Shown piece by piece: positions 1 through 9,559 of a stretch of DNA of 61,134 bases (its first letter is position 1; each line of letters begins with the position of its first letter). Position numbers and translations under genes: made by a program. The DNA is taken from positions 1 to 61,134 of the forward strand of contig CAYWTB010000020.1 of assembly GCA_964461135.1 (NCBI GenBank), in the 5' to 3' direction. The DNA comes from RQOF01 sp964461135 (GTDB lineage: Bacteria; Calditrichota; Calditrichia; RBG-13-44-9). The notes below the pieces were generated by a model, which worked only from the letters and a program-made list of their open reading frames with translations, was not told where the DNA came from and ran no database searches.

Positions 1-132
1 TATAATTTAACAACTTGGAGCACCTTTCACTTATATTAAATTAGAAATTTAGATACCTTATAAACTATTAATTTTTACTTTGTGTTTTAGTAATCCGGGG
101 ATTAAAAATAACGCACGTTAGACACAATTTTT

Positions 133-744
133 TTACCTTTTTTGTGCCAGCAGATTAATCACCGCTGCCTCACCCGTATGATAATTACCTTCCTGCAGAA
201 ATTCAACGGAATCTTCCAGTTCCAGAATAGTCATATCCGCAAAATCTTCCTGCAATTGCTGCGCAGTATAGAGTATCTCCACCACACGGGGGCCACCGGA
301 ATCATAACGCAACTGTCCCACCTGAAAAGATTGCATTATCAGATATCCCGATGGTTTCAGAGTGGAGATCATCTGATGGTGAACCTGCCGGCGTATGTGC
401 GGAGAAAAATGTACAAAAATAATCACCACCGCATCAAAAAAATTCGGCGGCCACCACCAGTTTCCCAGATCAACACATAATAATTTCACACTCACTCCCG
501 TTTTCTGTAATAATTCACGTTCCTTTTTCAGGCCGGCCATAGAAAAATCCACAGACCAGACATCCAGCTGCTGCCGGGCCAGCCAGATCCCGTTGTGTCC
601 CTCACCGTCCCCCGCTGCCAGTATTCGCCTGCCGGGTTTCAGAAGATACGATTTTTCCTGCAGATACCTGTTGGGGGGAAAACCATAGGCTAATTCATTT
701 TCACTGTAACGCCGATTCCAGAAATCCTGACGCATATGAACCAT
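133..744 (-). CDS. SAM-dependent class I methyltransferase (TehB-like)
   Basis: 203 aa, length typical of small TehB/Methyltransf_25-type enzymes. After an N-terminal DFWNRRYSENELAYG segment, the AdoMet-binding motif I region is ILAAGDGEGHNGIWLA (about residues 41-56), followed by the acidic strand VWSVDFS and a motif IV region FDAVVIIFVHF. The family transfers a methyl group from S-adenosylmethionine to small molecules or oxyanions; the substrate cannot be read from the sequence. The ATG at 744 is preceded by AAGGAAAAT, a good ribosome site, so the longer start is kept. It lies 20 bp downstream of batD on the same strand and may be the last gene of that cluster, though nothing links it functionally to Bat proteins. 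Confidence 0.85.
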   Translation of the reverse strand: MVHMRQDFWNRRYSENELAYGFPPNRYLQEKSYLLKPGRRILAAGDGEGHNGIWLARQQLDVWSVDFSMAGLKKERELLQKTGVSVKLLCVDLGNWWWPPNFFDAVVIIFVHFSPHIRRQVHHQMISTLKPSGYLIMQSFQVGQLRYDSGGPRVVEILYTAQQLQEDFADMTILELEDSVEFLQEGNYHTGEAAVINLLAQKR

Positions 745-764
745 ATTTTCCTTAACTACACAGT

Positions 765-2594
765 TTAAAAATATTTTTCCAGTTGTATCAGCAGTTTTTC
801 CGCTTCTTGATAGAATTCTTTCATCGTGACCTCGGATGATGCCCCGGGTGCAAATCTTCGGAAATCCGCTTCATCCAGACAATTAAGATAATCCTCCTTA
901 AGCCCGTTCGCCACCTCGGATTTGCTGAGAAGCTTCTCAATTTCATGACGTAACATCCCTGCAGCGGATTTATTATTCTTGTCAGCCAGGTAGCCGGTAA
1001 GGCAGCTAGAAACCGCCCCGTAAAACTGAACCGGCTGGTTATTTCTCCAGAAATTTTTAGCTTCGCTCAGACGCCTCTGCGCCATTTTCTGTGCGCGACG
1101 GCCGCGGGCATAAACCACATTGGTGGACATTTTATCGAGATGACTGCGGTACGCCAGCGCAGCTCCGAATATTATTACCGGCAGAATAAAAGACAGATAA
1201 AACCACCAGCTTTTAAACGGCATACTGCCTACGGGATGAAAATCGCCCGGATTATCTTTTATAAACCGGATATCCTGCCCCAACAACTGCACCTCTTCTT
1301 TGGAAAAAACCGAACCACTTCCGGGAGTATAGGCTATATCTTTACCTTTGGACACAATGATATTGTATTCCGGTATGTGAAGAACCTGATAGGTTTTCCT
1401 GTCCGGATTAAAAATTGATATCGAGGTTGCTTTAATCTTCTGTTCTCCCGCCACCCGGGGTATAATCACATATTCAAATTCCTTACTGCTGGTTATCGAC
1501 TTTCCGTTTTTATTCAATGATTCATTAATCTTGGGATCATAGACTTCAAAATCAGAAGAAAATTCAACCGGCAAAGTATTCAGGAACTTAAGCAATCCGG
1601 TTCCGGCAATTTTAACTTTATAGGATAAGGCTTCATTGGTGATGGCAGTCTTTTTGTCCAGCGAGGATTCCACCTTAAAATTACCCACCAGACCACTGAA
1701 ATTATCGGGCCTGCCCTGCTCTGACAGGGGAAGGACATTTAATTCAAGCGCACCGGAAGATATACTTTTCTTGACCGTCTGCGAGAAGGGATCGGAAAAA
1801 AAATCATCAAACAGGCTGGAGGGACCGCGGGGACGCTGACGCGGCACTACCAATTCGACGATCATATTCAGGGGTGAAATTGTAATTTTACCAGCTCTGG
1901 AAGGGAATACTGCCACCTTCTTAATCTCCGCCACATTATAGCGCACACCATTCACCGTTTCTGTATAAATTTGCGGACGGCGGGGGGAAGGATATTCCTC
2001 CACCCAGCATCCCACCGCTTCCGGGAGCTTGAGCACATCATTCCCGGATATATTTACCCGGAAATAGATTTTATACTGTACGGTAACTTCCTCATTTACA
2101 TAGGCAGATTTTTGCGATGGTACGGCCCGGAGAAATACCAGTTGAGAGACATCAACGTCCGATGTATTATCCTGTTTAGCCAAAGGTGGTTGAGTCTGTG
2201 GTGCCGCTGCCGCCTGCGTTACGGTTACCTCAACAGGATCGGAGGAATAGGTTTGTCCCTTGAATTGTACAGTTGCCGCGCTAATTTTAAAACTGCCCAC
2301 TTTTCTGGGCATTAGTACCACAGAGTAGGTTCTGCTGGCCGAAATATTGAAATTTACAATCTGGATGGAAGAGGAGGAACTTGGTCCTCCTGTGACCCTG
2401 AAATCGGAAAAATCCGGCAAGGACACATCCGGTAAATTCTGGACTGAACCGCTCAGCTCCACCTGGTAGACAAACTGATCACTGAGGGGAACGGGATTCT
2501 TATCCACCGTGGCGGTTACTTTTATGTCCTGGGCTTTTAACAGACTACAAAGCAGGGTAATAGCAATAAAAAAATTGAGTTTACTTCCAATCAC
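765..2594 (-). CDS. batD: BatD family protein (aerotolerance operon)
   Basis: 609 aa with an N-terminal signal peptide (IGSKLNFFIAITLLCSLLKA), a long periplasmic beta-rich region opening with VTATVDKNPVPLSDQFVYQV (the typical BatD start), one transmembrane helix near residues 460-480 (WWFYLSFILPVIIFGAALAY) and a cytoplasmic helical tail. BatD proteins are membrane proteins of the MoxR-associated Bat system, implicated in stress or oxygen tolerance; the molecular role is not established. It starts 2 bp after batC stops, so the genes are translationally close. Full length, no damage seen. It is the largest of three BatD-like proteins in this cluster. Confidence 0.88.
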   Translation of the reverse strand: MIGSKLNFFIAITLLCSLLKAQDIKVTATVDKNPVPLSDQFVYQVELSGSVQNLPDVSLPDFSDFRVTGGPSSSSSIQIVNFNISASRTYSVVLMPRKVGSFKISAATVQFKGQTYSSDPVEVTVTQAAAAPQTQPPLAKQDNTSDVDVSQLVFLRAVPSQKSAYVNEEVTVQYKIYFRVNISGNDVLKLPEAVGCWVEEYPSPRRPQIYTETVNGVRYNVAEIKKVAVFPSRAGKITISPLNMIVELVVPRQRPRGPSSLFDDFFSDPFSQTVKKSISSGALELNVLPLSEQGRPDNFSGLVGNFKVESSLDKKTAITNEALSYKVKIAGTGLLKFLNTLPVEFSSDFEVYDPKINESLNKNGKSITSSKEFEYVIIPRVAGEQKIKATSISIFNPDRKTYQVLHIPEYNIIVSKGKDIAYTPGSGSVFSKEEVQLLGQDIRFIKDNPGDFHPVGSMPFKSWWFYLSFILPVIIFGAALAYRSHLDKMSTNVVYARGRRAQKMAQRRLSEAKNFWRNNQPVQFYGAVSSCLTGYLADKNNKSAAGMLRHEIEKLLSKSEVANGLKEDYLNCLDEADFRRFAPGASSEVTMKEFYQEAEKLLIQLEKYF

Positions 2595-2596
2595 GT

Positions 2597-3397
2597 TTAC
2601 CAGTCTTTCTCCACACTCACCCGGCCAGCAGGAGTTTTCGCCCGCCGTAATTTCTGATTTTCTTTCTCCTCACTTTTCAAGGCCTGAAGAATCCTTTCTG
2701 CTTCCTCTTTCGTAAGGGGCTTCTTTTTCTCAATATTTTGAGCCGATTTATCCTGTTCGGATTCGTTTTCCTTTTTATCCTGTTTCTTTTTACCTTCCGC
2801 CATCTGCTGCTGTTTTTCCTTCTTCTTTTGATCACCCAGGGACTGATCCTGCTGCTGCTGGGCTTGCTGCTTTTGCTCATCCTGCCCGGACTGCTGCTGC
2901 TGTTGCTGATCACCCGATTGCTGTTGCTGCTGTTGCTGCTGGGGCTGTTTTTTGGCCATTTCCTTCAATTTAGCCCTGACCAGTTCCAGGTTATGTTTGG
3001 CATCCTGGTCATCCGGATTCAATTCCAGTGCCTTTATATAGCTTTGTATGGATTCCTGGTATTTGTTCAGCTGATAATAGGTGTTACCCTGGTTGTAATA
3101 TACTTTTTCACGAAGTTCCACATCGGGCGTGTTCAAAGCCTTTTCGTAGGAAGTAAGGGCTTCCTCGTAGTTCTGCTTTTTATAAAAAGCTTGGCCTACA
3201 TTATAATGACCCACCGGATTCTCCGGATCATCCAGCAGTGCGTCCTGAAACTTCTGCAGAGATTCATCCCACTTGGAATTTTCGTAGGCCTTTATTCCTT
3301 TCCTTACCTTGGAACGGTCCAGATCTGCATGGGCTTTATCAAAGGATATGGTCAGAATAAATCCACATAAAACAGAAATAAACATACGGGATATCAT
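2597..3397 (-). CDS. batC: BatC-type TPR protein with glutamine-rich tail
   Basis: 266 aa. A signal-peptide-like N-terminus (MFISVLCGFILTISFDKAHA) is followed by three tetratricopeptide repeats (about residues 30-145: VGHYNVGQAFYKK, KVYYNQGNTYYQL and similar). The second half is a low-complexity tail of Gln, Lys and Glu with several poly-Gln runs. In Bat clusters BatC is the TPR partner of the VWA proteins BatA and BatB, probably on the periplasmic face. Its ATG overlaps the batB stop in an ATGA arrangement (3394-3397), showing translational coupling. The poly-Gln tract is encoded mostly by CAG/CAA repeats and could vary in length between strains. Confidence 0.87.
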   Translation of the reverse strand: MISRMFISVLCGFILTISFDKAHADLDRSKVRKGIKAYENSKWDESLQKFQDALLDDPENPVGHYNVGQAFYKKQNYEEALTSYEKALNTPDVELREKVYYNQGNTYYQLNKYQESIQSYIKALELNPDDQDAKHNLELVRAKLKEMAKKQPQQQQQQQQSGDQQQQQQSGQDEQKQQAQQQQDQSLGDQKKKEKQQQMAEGKKKQDKKENESEQDKSAQNIEKKKPLTKEEAERILQALKSEEKENQKLRRAKTPAGRVSVEKDW

Positions 3398-4428
3398 GTT
3401 GACAGTCTTTCTCTTTCCAGCTGTTTTATTTTTCGCCTTTCGCCTAATAAAGTTTCAAATATCAGTACAATAAGCGCAATGATTAGAAAAATCTGGAAGC
3501 GGTCTTCGTACTGGGTAAACTGGCGTGAGGAGAGTTCCTTTTCCTCCATCCCCGAGATTTCATCATATATTTTGTTCAGTTCGGATTCCCCACTGCTGGA
3601 AATATAATATTTTCCACCGGTCTCAAAGGCAATTTTTTCCAGTGTGAGAACATTCAGCTTTGTGGTAACTATCTGACCTTCCCGATCTTTTTTATATCCG
3701 GTACGATTCCCATAGGAATCATATTCCGGGATGGGTGCTCCCTGCAGGGAACCAATACCGATTGTATAGATGATAATTCCATCTTTACGTGCTTCCTTAG
3801 CCAGTTCCACCGGATCTCCCTCATGATCCTCACCGTCCGTAATAATGATTAACACCTTATGTTTGAACTCTTTCGAGACGAAGGACTTCCGTGCAATATC
3901 TATAGCCCGGCTGATTGCGGTGCCCGGCTGCGGAATAATGCCGGTATCAATATCATTCAGAAAAAGCTTGGCGGCGCTGTAATCCAGCGTCAGCGGACAC
4001 TGCACGAATGCAATACCGGAAAAACAGATAAGTCCGATACGGTCACCCTTCAGCCGATCGATAAAAGTTGATATTTCATGTTTAGCTTTATCCAGCCTGT
4101 TGGGTGGGACATCCTCGGCCAGCATGCTCTTGGAAACATCCAGGGCCACAAAAATATCTACACCGCTACGCTTCACTTCCTCCAGCCGGGTTCCGATCTG
4201 GGGATCCGCCAGTGCAAAAACAACGACCAGGTAGGAAAAAAACAGCAGGATTACTTTCCAGATCTGTTTGCGGTGGCTCACCGAAAGCACCAGCTGATTC
4301 ACCAGCTTTTCATCTCCAATCCGTTTCAGAAGCGTTTTTCTTCTGCGAAAACTCCAGATAAAAAACACCAGCAGCACAGGAATTAGCCAGTAGAACTGGA
4401 AAAATTGCGGATAACCAAATCTGAGCAT
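3394..4428 (-). CDS. batB: BatB VWA-domain membrane protein
   Basis: 344 aa. Two N-terminal transmembrane helices (about 10-28 and 55-78) precede a von Willebrand factor A domain with an intact MIDAS motif DVSKSM (DxSxS) at about residues 95-100, plus the later TDGEDHEG segment. A C-terminal helix (FQIFLIIALIVLIFETLLG) re-anchors the protein. BatB is a membrane-bound metal-dependent adhesion-type scaffold, assumed to be acted on by the MoxR ATPase. It overlaps batC by 4 bp. Upstream is batA, separated by about 200 bp containing a REP-like element. Confidence 0.9.
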   Translation of the reverse strand: MLRFGYPQFFQFYWLIPVLLVFFIWSFRRRKTLLKRIGDEKLVNQLVLSVSHRKQIWKVILLFFSYLVVVFALADPQIGTRLEEVKRSGVDIFVALDVSKSMLAEDVPPNRLDKAKHEISTFIDRLKGDRIGLICFSGIAFVQCPLTLDYSAAKLFLNDIDTGIIPQPGTAISRAIDIARKSFVSKEFKHKVLIIITDGEDHEGDPVELAKEARKDGIIIYTIGIGSLQGAPIPEYDSYGNRTGYKKDREGQIVTTKLNVLTLEKIAFETGGKYYISSSGESELNKIYDEISGMEEKELSSRQFTQYEDRFQIFLIIALIVLIFETLLGERRKIKQLERERLST

Positions 4429-4471
4429 ATGAAATTATTTTTTATTATTTATCTTTACCTGATAACTTCAT

Positions 4472-4606
4472 CTGCTTAATTCAAAAATGGGGGCTAAAGC
4501 CCAAATATATCGGATTCTTTTATCCCCGGTCTAAAGACCGGGGCAATTTAATTTCTTTGGATATGGCAACTTTCATACAATATATCGTTTTTTGTGAATT
4601 AAGCAG
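4472..4606. repeat. REP/MITE-like element, copy 1
   Basis: A 135 bp element bounded by inverted CTGCTTAATTCA / TGAATTAAGCAG ends, in the batA-batB spacer. Inside are two short palindromes: GGGCTAAAGCCC (4491-4502) and a perfect 8 bp stem CCCCGGTC-TAAA-GACCGGGG (4524-4543). A second, more degenerate copy is at 52287-52420. The paired GGGC/GCCC and CCCCGG hairpin layout resembles REP elements mobilised by REP-associated tyrosine transposases (RAYTs). No transposase is present here, so it would be non-autonomous. Confidence 0.8.
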
Positions 4607-4633
4607 TTTCAATTATTAATTATAAATTGCCTT

Positions 4634-5629
4634 TCACGGTAATTTGCGCAGCCAGGTATTAAGGAGCAGAACCTCCACAATCAGCAGCAAAAGACCGGCT
4701 CCCGCATAATTAACAAATAATTCCTTATATTTTGTAAACTCTTTCACCTGAATCCTGGTTTTTTCCATTTCATTGATTTCCTGGTAGATCTGGCGAAGTT
4801 TTTCCGTATCGGTGGCCCGGAAATACTGCCCGCCAGTCTGAGTCGCTATGCGTTTCAGGAGATCTTCATCAATTTCAACCGGCATGGATACATAACGTCG
4901 GCCGAACAGCGGATCATCCACCGGGTACATGGCCGAACCACGGGTGCCGGCTCCTATTGTATAAATCCGGATATCGAAGGTTTGTGCTACCTGTGCTGCA
5001 GTTAACGGATCTATTTCACCCGCATTATTGCGTCCGTCAGTCAGCAGAATTATCACCTTACTTTTGGCTTTACTGTCTTTCAGGCGAGCCACACAGGTGG
5101 CAATTCCATTCCCGATGGCCGTACCGTCCCACTGCTGGGGAGCCACCTGCACCTTTTCCAACAACTCTGTAAGAACACCATAATCCAGGGTAAGCGGACA
5201 CTGGGTAAACGACTCCCCCGCAAAGATGGCCAGGCCTATACGATCATTATTCCTGCCCAGAATAAACTCGGTTGCCACCTCCTTGGCCGCTGCAATCCGG
5301 TTTTTCGGTAGAAAATCTTCTGCCAGCATGGAAGTACTGACGTCCAGAGCCAGCATGATGTCAATTCCTTCAGTAGTAATTTCCTGCTTACGGGTGCCGG
5401 ACTGTGGCCTAGCCACGCCGATGATGATGAGGGATATGACCAGCATCCGAAACATATAAGCATGTTTCCTGATTCGCTGGCGCCAGGTCAACGGTAGATT
5501 TTGCATGTAGCGCAAGGTGGAATATTTGATTTTCCCACTCAGGCGTTTGCGTCGTCGCCAATGATATACCACCAGAAACGGAATAATCAGAAGCAATAAC
5601 AGAAATTCAGGATTTGCAAAACGAAACAC
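4634..5629 (-). CDS. batA: BatA VWA-domain membrane protein
   Basis: 331 aa, paralogue of the neighbouring BatB. Two N-terminal hydrophobic helices (about 8-22 and 58-75) lead into a VWA domain with MIDAS DVSTSMLAED (about residues 95-104) and the TDGRNNAGEIDP segment. A C-terminal transmembrane helix (NYAGAGLLLLIVEVLLL) follows. BatA and BatB are thought to form a membrane complex with BatC/BatD and the MoxR ATPase. The order batA-batB-batC-batD is the canonical one, but about 200 bp with a REP-like element separates batA from batB, while batB-batC overlap. Confidence 0.9.
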   Translation of the reverse strand: MFRFANPEFLLLLLIIPFLVVYHWRRRKRLSGKIKYSTLRYMQNLPLTWRQRIRKHAYMFRMLVISLIIIGVARPQSGTRKQEITTEGIDIMLALDVSTSMLAEDFLPKNRIAAAKEVATEFILGRNNDRIGLAIFAGESFTQCPLTLDYGVLTELLEKVQVAPQQWDGTAIGNGIATCVARLKDSKAKSKVIILLTDGRNNAGEIDPLTAAQVAQTFDIRIYTIGAGTRGSAMYPVDDPLFGRRYVSMPVEIDEDLLKRIATQTGGQYFRATDTEKLRQIYQEINEMEKTRIQVKEFTKYKELFVNYAGAGLLLLIVEVLLLNTWLRKLP

Positions 5630-5752
5630 TTAACCGATCCTTACCTATTAAATCTTGAACAGTTAAAATTATACCTTGCAGAATTTTCGCCTTACCCTTT
5701 CAACAATATTTAAAAGGGGATTAATTCTTCCCGATATCGAAATTCTCATTAA

Positions 5753-7123
5753 TCATTGGGAAGCAGAAACATCCTCCGCTGCAGTAACCGGCTTTTCAAT
5801 GATGTCATCCATCTTCAGCTTAAAATCTTTCAGCTTGGATGCCGGAATCAGATACACAGATTTATACTGATTGGTAGCCGCGTAAATGTTGGTGCCTTTT
5901 TTCCTGCCCAGTTTCACTTCCAGGACCAGTTGATGCTGCTGGTATAAAGTAACCGTCAGTGCCGGTGTATTTAAACCATACACCGCCGGATTATAAGATC
6001 CATCTTTTACGAATTCAGACACTGTTGTGAAATCAAGACCGGAGAAAAAGGAAGTAATTTTCTGAGTTTTTATCGCCTGGTGACTGGAATCGTCCAGGAA
6101 CCAGTTACCGCTGGTATCCTTCACGCAGGAGAAAATCGTATCTCCGTAACTAAAGGTAATACTGTCTATAGAAGCACGGTTGAATGCAGCCAGATCTTTG
6201 CTGCGAAAATCCATCAATTTCTGATCCACATCCTTTACGATAATTGAATCGATCTCAAATACCGGTTTGCGGGTATCATCTCTGGCATAATATTTTCCGT
6301 CAAGTTTCCGACTGATTTCGAGTTTTTTCTGTCCCTGCTCCGGCCCCAGAATTAAGCTAACTTCAAAAGCAGGCTTGTGCAGACCGTATTTCTGCAAAGC
6401 AGTACCTTCTTCATCAACAAATGTTTTTGCCGAATTATTTTCCAGTTTGGAAAGCAGGCTGTTTATTTTTCCGTTGTCAGCAGGCCGGCTGATATTCTGA
6501 AACAACCAGTCAGACGCTCCGGTCTTTTCAAATTCATATTTGCCATGACTGTTATCAATGACAATCCGTCTGACATCCGCACGCTTGAAATGCAGAATTT
6601 TTTTATCACGGATATCAAATAATCTTTTCTCAAAATTTGTTTTTACGCTCTGACTGGTGGTATACACCATAGAATCGGTCTTCATGCAAAATACCGACGA
6701 ACCCACCGGGGTCTTCTCTCCCAGCCATAGAGAATCTTTCACACCATCTTTTGAACTCACCTGTACATATACCTCCCTGTTGCTCAATCCGTAATTGACA
6801 AGTTCCTGTGGTGTAACTTTGAATTCAGATTCTTTCTGCGCGTTCAACAGGCTGGTCAACATGGAATTTACGGTTGATTCATCCGCCTCTGTTGGTACAG
6901 GCTCGGTAATTTTCCATTCATCGCCAGATTTATTCAGTTTAAAGATACCGTTGGGATTCGTAAAAGTGAATGCATCCACACTGTCTTTAACAACTGTGAA
7001 TAGTTTTTTTGATTCTTCGTTTGCTGCTTCTGTCTTCTGGTGCTGTTTAACCTCCACCAGATAGACATAGCTTCCCAGCCCCACCAGTATAATAAATAAA
7101 ATAAGAGTGTTTCTCAGTTTCAT
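5753..7123 (-). CDS. DUF4340 domain protein (ABC exporter accessory)
   Basis: 456 aa. A single N-terminal transmembrane anchor (LRNTLILFIILVGLGSYVYLVE) is followed by an extracytoplasmic region with three repeated modules of the DUF4340 type (LFTVVKDSVDAFTF, KILHFKRADVRRIVI, DLAAFNRASIDSITF), each followed by a 'YGL' segment. Function is unknown. DUF4340 genes commonly sit next to GldG-like ABC_transp_aux genes and ABC-2 permeases, exactly as here, so it is probably a periplasmic subunit of the ABC complex encoded just upstream. It is followed by batA after 123 bp. Confidence 0.8.
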   Translation of the reverse strand: MKLRNTLILFIILVGLGSYVYLVEVKQHQKTEAANEESKKLFTVVKDSVDAFTFTNPNGIFKLNKSGDEWKITEPVPTEADESTVNSMLTSLLNAQKESEFKVTPQELVNYGLSNREVYVQVSSKDGVKDSLWLGEKTPVGSSVFCMKTDSMVYTTSQSVKTNFEKRLFDIRDKKILHFKRADVRRIVIDNSHGKYEFEKTGASDWLFQNISRPADNGKINSLLSKLENNSAKTFVDEEGTALQKYGLHKPAFEVSLILGPEQGQKKLEISRKLDGKYYARDDTRKPVFEIDSIIVKDVDQKLMDFRSKDLAAFNRASIDSITFSYGDTIFSCVKDTSGNWFLDDSSHQAIKTQKITSFFSGLDFTTVSEFVKDGSYNPAVYGLNTPALTVTLYQQHQLVLEVKLGRKKGTNIYAATNQYKSVYLIPASKLKDFKLKMDDIIEKPVTAAEDVSASQ

Positions 7124-7214
7124 TCTATTCCTCCGCTCAAATCAAAATACCACCAGAATTCATTACTAAATATCCGGAAGAATCTGTGTCCCCCGGTTAT
7201 CGGATGACGAGATA

Positions 7215-8723
7215 TCATCGCCGTCGGAAATAAACCATTACACCACCCAGAACCACCAGCAAGGGCAGCGCAATAACACTGACGTATAGGATAATTTTGC
7301 TGTCCTTTTGCGTCAGACTGACCCGGCTGTCATCAATTTCCTTGGGCCGGATGGTAATCATATCCTCTTCTTCCGCCATCCAGTTCACTATATTCAGGAA
7401 AAGGTCATAATTCCCTGAATTTTTGATATAGGCATTGCTGGCAAAATCAGAATCTCCCATGACCAGTACCTCGGCTTTCTTATTACTGGCAAGCGTTTTA
7501 GTGGCAACCGCCGCCAGAGGCACCGGGCCACGTAAATCCTTATCGCTATTAAACTGAACTTTCCTCTGGCTGTAATCCGTCTCCCCCCAGCTGCTGGATG
7601 TTGTCTTGAGCAATTCTTTAGCCGTAAAACCACTCTCACCATCTGAAACAGCCTGAACCGAGCGTGCCTGAGGATAAAAGGTCATCTCATTAAAATCTTT
7701 AAAGATTTCATGATCTTCATAATTACTGATAAGAGGAATTTCCGGTCCCATGCCGAATAACTGGCCTACACCACTGGCATCTACAATAATATTATCCGAT
7801 ACCTTTATATCATATTTCTGCAAAAAGGGAATCAGATTGCTGGTCACCTGGGGATCAATCATGACCATATATTTGCCGCCGTCATTAATGAATTTGGCGA
7901 TAGTGTCCAGTTCAAAGGAGAAAAAATCTACCTTGGGACCGGCCGAAATCAAAACTGCACAGTCTGCCGGGATAGACCTTTCCTCTGCCAGGTTAATGGC
8001 CTTCACCTGATAGTTTTCCAATTTTATACCGTCCACTGCCGTCTGAAAATCCTGCTGTTGCTGCCCTTCTATCGGTCTTTCTCCATGTCCCTGAGTAAAA
8101 TATATTACCTTGTCCAATTCGCGTGTGACCTTAATGATGGCATTAGTGAGGTTGCTTTCATTAAGATCAGTAATGGTTTCCCGTTTTGTGCCGCTCTCCA
8201 CCACAACGGTATTATACTGGGTTACATTATATCTTCTGGCCAACTGTGGTTTTTCGTTCGGATCTATAAATTCATATTTGACGAATTTTGACCGATAGGA
8301 ATATTCTTCCAGCAGGTCCTTGGCCCTTACCTCGTCAGATTTTTTATAGAACGCATAAATTGTTACATCTTTATTCAAATTGTTAAGGACGGATTTTGTC
8401 TGTTCTGCCAGGCTGTATAACCCCTGAGATGTCAAGTCTGCCCGTAGATTATGACGATTGGTTATGAATGCCACCAGAACAATAATTCCCAGTACAATCA
8501 AGGCGGAGAACAAGCTGTTGGCCCCATATTTAACAAAACGGACACTCAGCTTTTTCTGACGGTACTGCATCCGGTAATAGATGGCAACACCGCTGATGAT
8601 TACACCCAGGACCAGAGAAACCGTGGAAACCCAGTCCCATAACTGATTGAGTGAAAAATTCACAAAACTATAAAGAAAAAGAATTATTCCCACAATCAAT
8701 GCAATGTTTACATACCTTTTCAT
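7215..8723 (-). CDS. GldG-like ABC transporter auxiliary protein
   Basis: 502 aa. Two N-terminal transmembrane helices (about 5-22, 30-50) and a third near 70-90 precede a large extracytoplasmic ABC_transp_aux/GldG domain (NLRADLTSQGLYSLAEQT motif at about 92-109, YFTQGHGE at about 208-215). A C-terminal helix (IILYVSVIALPLLVVLGGVMVYF) and short Arg-rich tail end the protein. In Bacteroidota GldG acts with GldA and GldF in an ABC complex needed for gliding; in other phyla the same trio is of unknown function. It follows the permease gene after about 50 bp. No gliding genes other than this trio are visible, so gliding is not implied. Confidence 0.83.
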   Translation of the reverse strand: MKRYVNIALIVGIILFLYSFVNFSLNQLWDWVSTVSLVLGVIISGVAIYYRMQYRQKKLSVRFVKYGANSLFSALIVLGIIVLVAFITNRHNLRADLTSQGLYSLAEQTKSVLNNLNKDVTIYAFYKKSDEVRAKDLLEEYSYRSKFVKYEFIDPNEKPQLARRYNVTQYNTVVVESGTKRETITDLNESNLTNAIIKVTRELDKVIYFTQGHGERPIEGQQQQDFQTAVDGIKLENYQVKAINLAEERSIPADCAVLISAGPKVDFFSFELDTIAKFINDGGKYMVMIDPQVTSNLIPFLQKYDIKVSDNIIVDASGVGQLFGMGPEIPLISNYEDHEIFKDFNEMTFYPQARSVQAVSDGESGFTAKELLKTTSSSWGETDYSQRKVQFNSDKDLRGPVPLAAVATKTLASNKKAEVLVMGDSDFASNAYIKNSGNYDLFLNIVNWMAEEEDMITIRPKEIDDSRVSLTQKDSKIILYVSVIALPLLVVLGGVMVYFRRR

Positions 8724-8774
8724 TTATCTAATAACCTCCTGATTAATTTTCTGTGCATGATCTGTCAACATTTT

Positions 8775-9557
8775 TTATGATCGCCATTTAATGGATTCCA
8801 CTGACTTAAATGTGAGGTATACACCGAAAGTAGAGAAGAGAATATAGTAAACTACATTTTTACTGTCGATCACCCCCTGTGCAAAATCCTCGAAATGATT
8901 AATAATTGACAGATAGTTCAGGACTGATGACAGGCCCGGACCGGAATAACTGGCTGCCCATCCGATTACCCATAACAGCAGGGACAATCCAAACCCGCCT
9001 ATGGCTGCTATGATCTGATTTTCAGTGAGAGAGGAAATGAAGAGCCCTCCCGAGATAAACGCGCTGCCCATCAGCAGAAGTCCCAGGTACCCGGACAGTA
9101 CCGGACCCAATTCTGGTTTTCCGTAGATGAACAACAGCCCCATGAATATAAAGGTAGGGATCAGCATCAAAATGTAAAAGACAATCCCGGCAAAAAATTT
9201 ACCCAACACAATATTATTGACGGAAAGCGGACTGGTATAAAGCAGTTCCACCGTACCGGACTTTTTCTCTTCCGAATACAGGCGCATGGTTACCAGCGGT
9301 AATACAAAGAGGGATATGAGCGCCAGATTCCAGAAATAGGGCCGGATCAGCTGCAAATTTATATTAAATTTCTGCGGCATGGTGCGAAACTGCTGGGATC
9401 GCATCATATCCATGAAAGCCGCTTCCACAAAACTGCTCAGATAAAGATAGAAGAAAATTCCGGCAATCAATGTAAATAATGCAATAACGATGTAAGCAAT
9501 GGGTGAATAAAAAAAGTGTCTTAATTCTTTTTGAAAAATGGCATATGTTTTTTTCAT
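8775..9557 (-). CDS. ABC-2 type permease (GldF-like)
   Basis: 260 aa with six predicted hydrophobic helices, the size and topology of ABC-2 permeases. The N-terminus KELRHFFYSPIAYIVIALF and the EEKKSGTVELLYTSPLS segment (about residues 95-112) are characteristic of the GldF/NosY-type family. It would form the membrane channel with the ATPase encoded 2 bp upstream and the GldG-like and DUF4340 subunits downstream. The transported substrate is unknown. Confidence 0.85.
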   Translation of the reverse strand: MKKTYAIFQKELRHFFYSPIAYIVIALFTLIAGIFFYLYLSSFVEAAFMDMMRSQQFRTMPQKFNINLQLIRPYFWNLALISLFVLPLVTMRLYSEEKKSGTVELLYTSPLSVNNIVLGKFFAGIVFYILMLIPTFIFMGLLFIYGKPELGPVLSGYLGLLLMGSAFISGGLFISSLTENQIIAAIGGFGLSLLLWVIGWAASYSGPGLSSVLNYLSIINHFEDFAQGVIDSKNVVYYILFSTFGVYLTFKSVESIKWRS

Positions 9558-9559
9558 AA

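Noticed and set aside
2738..3370. 210-codon plus-strand frame opposite batC, rich in Leu
   Set aside because: A mirror of the Gln-codon repeats and TPR coding of batC on the other strand.
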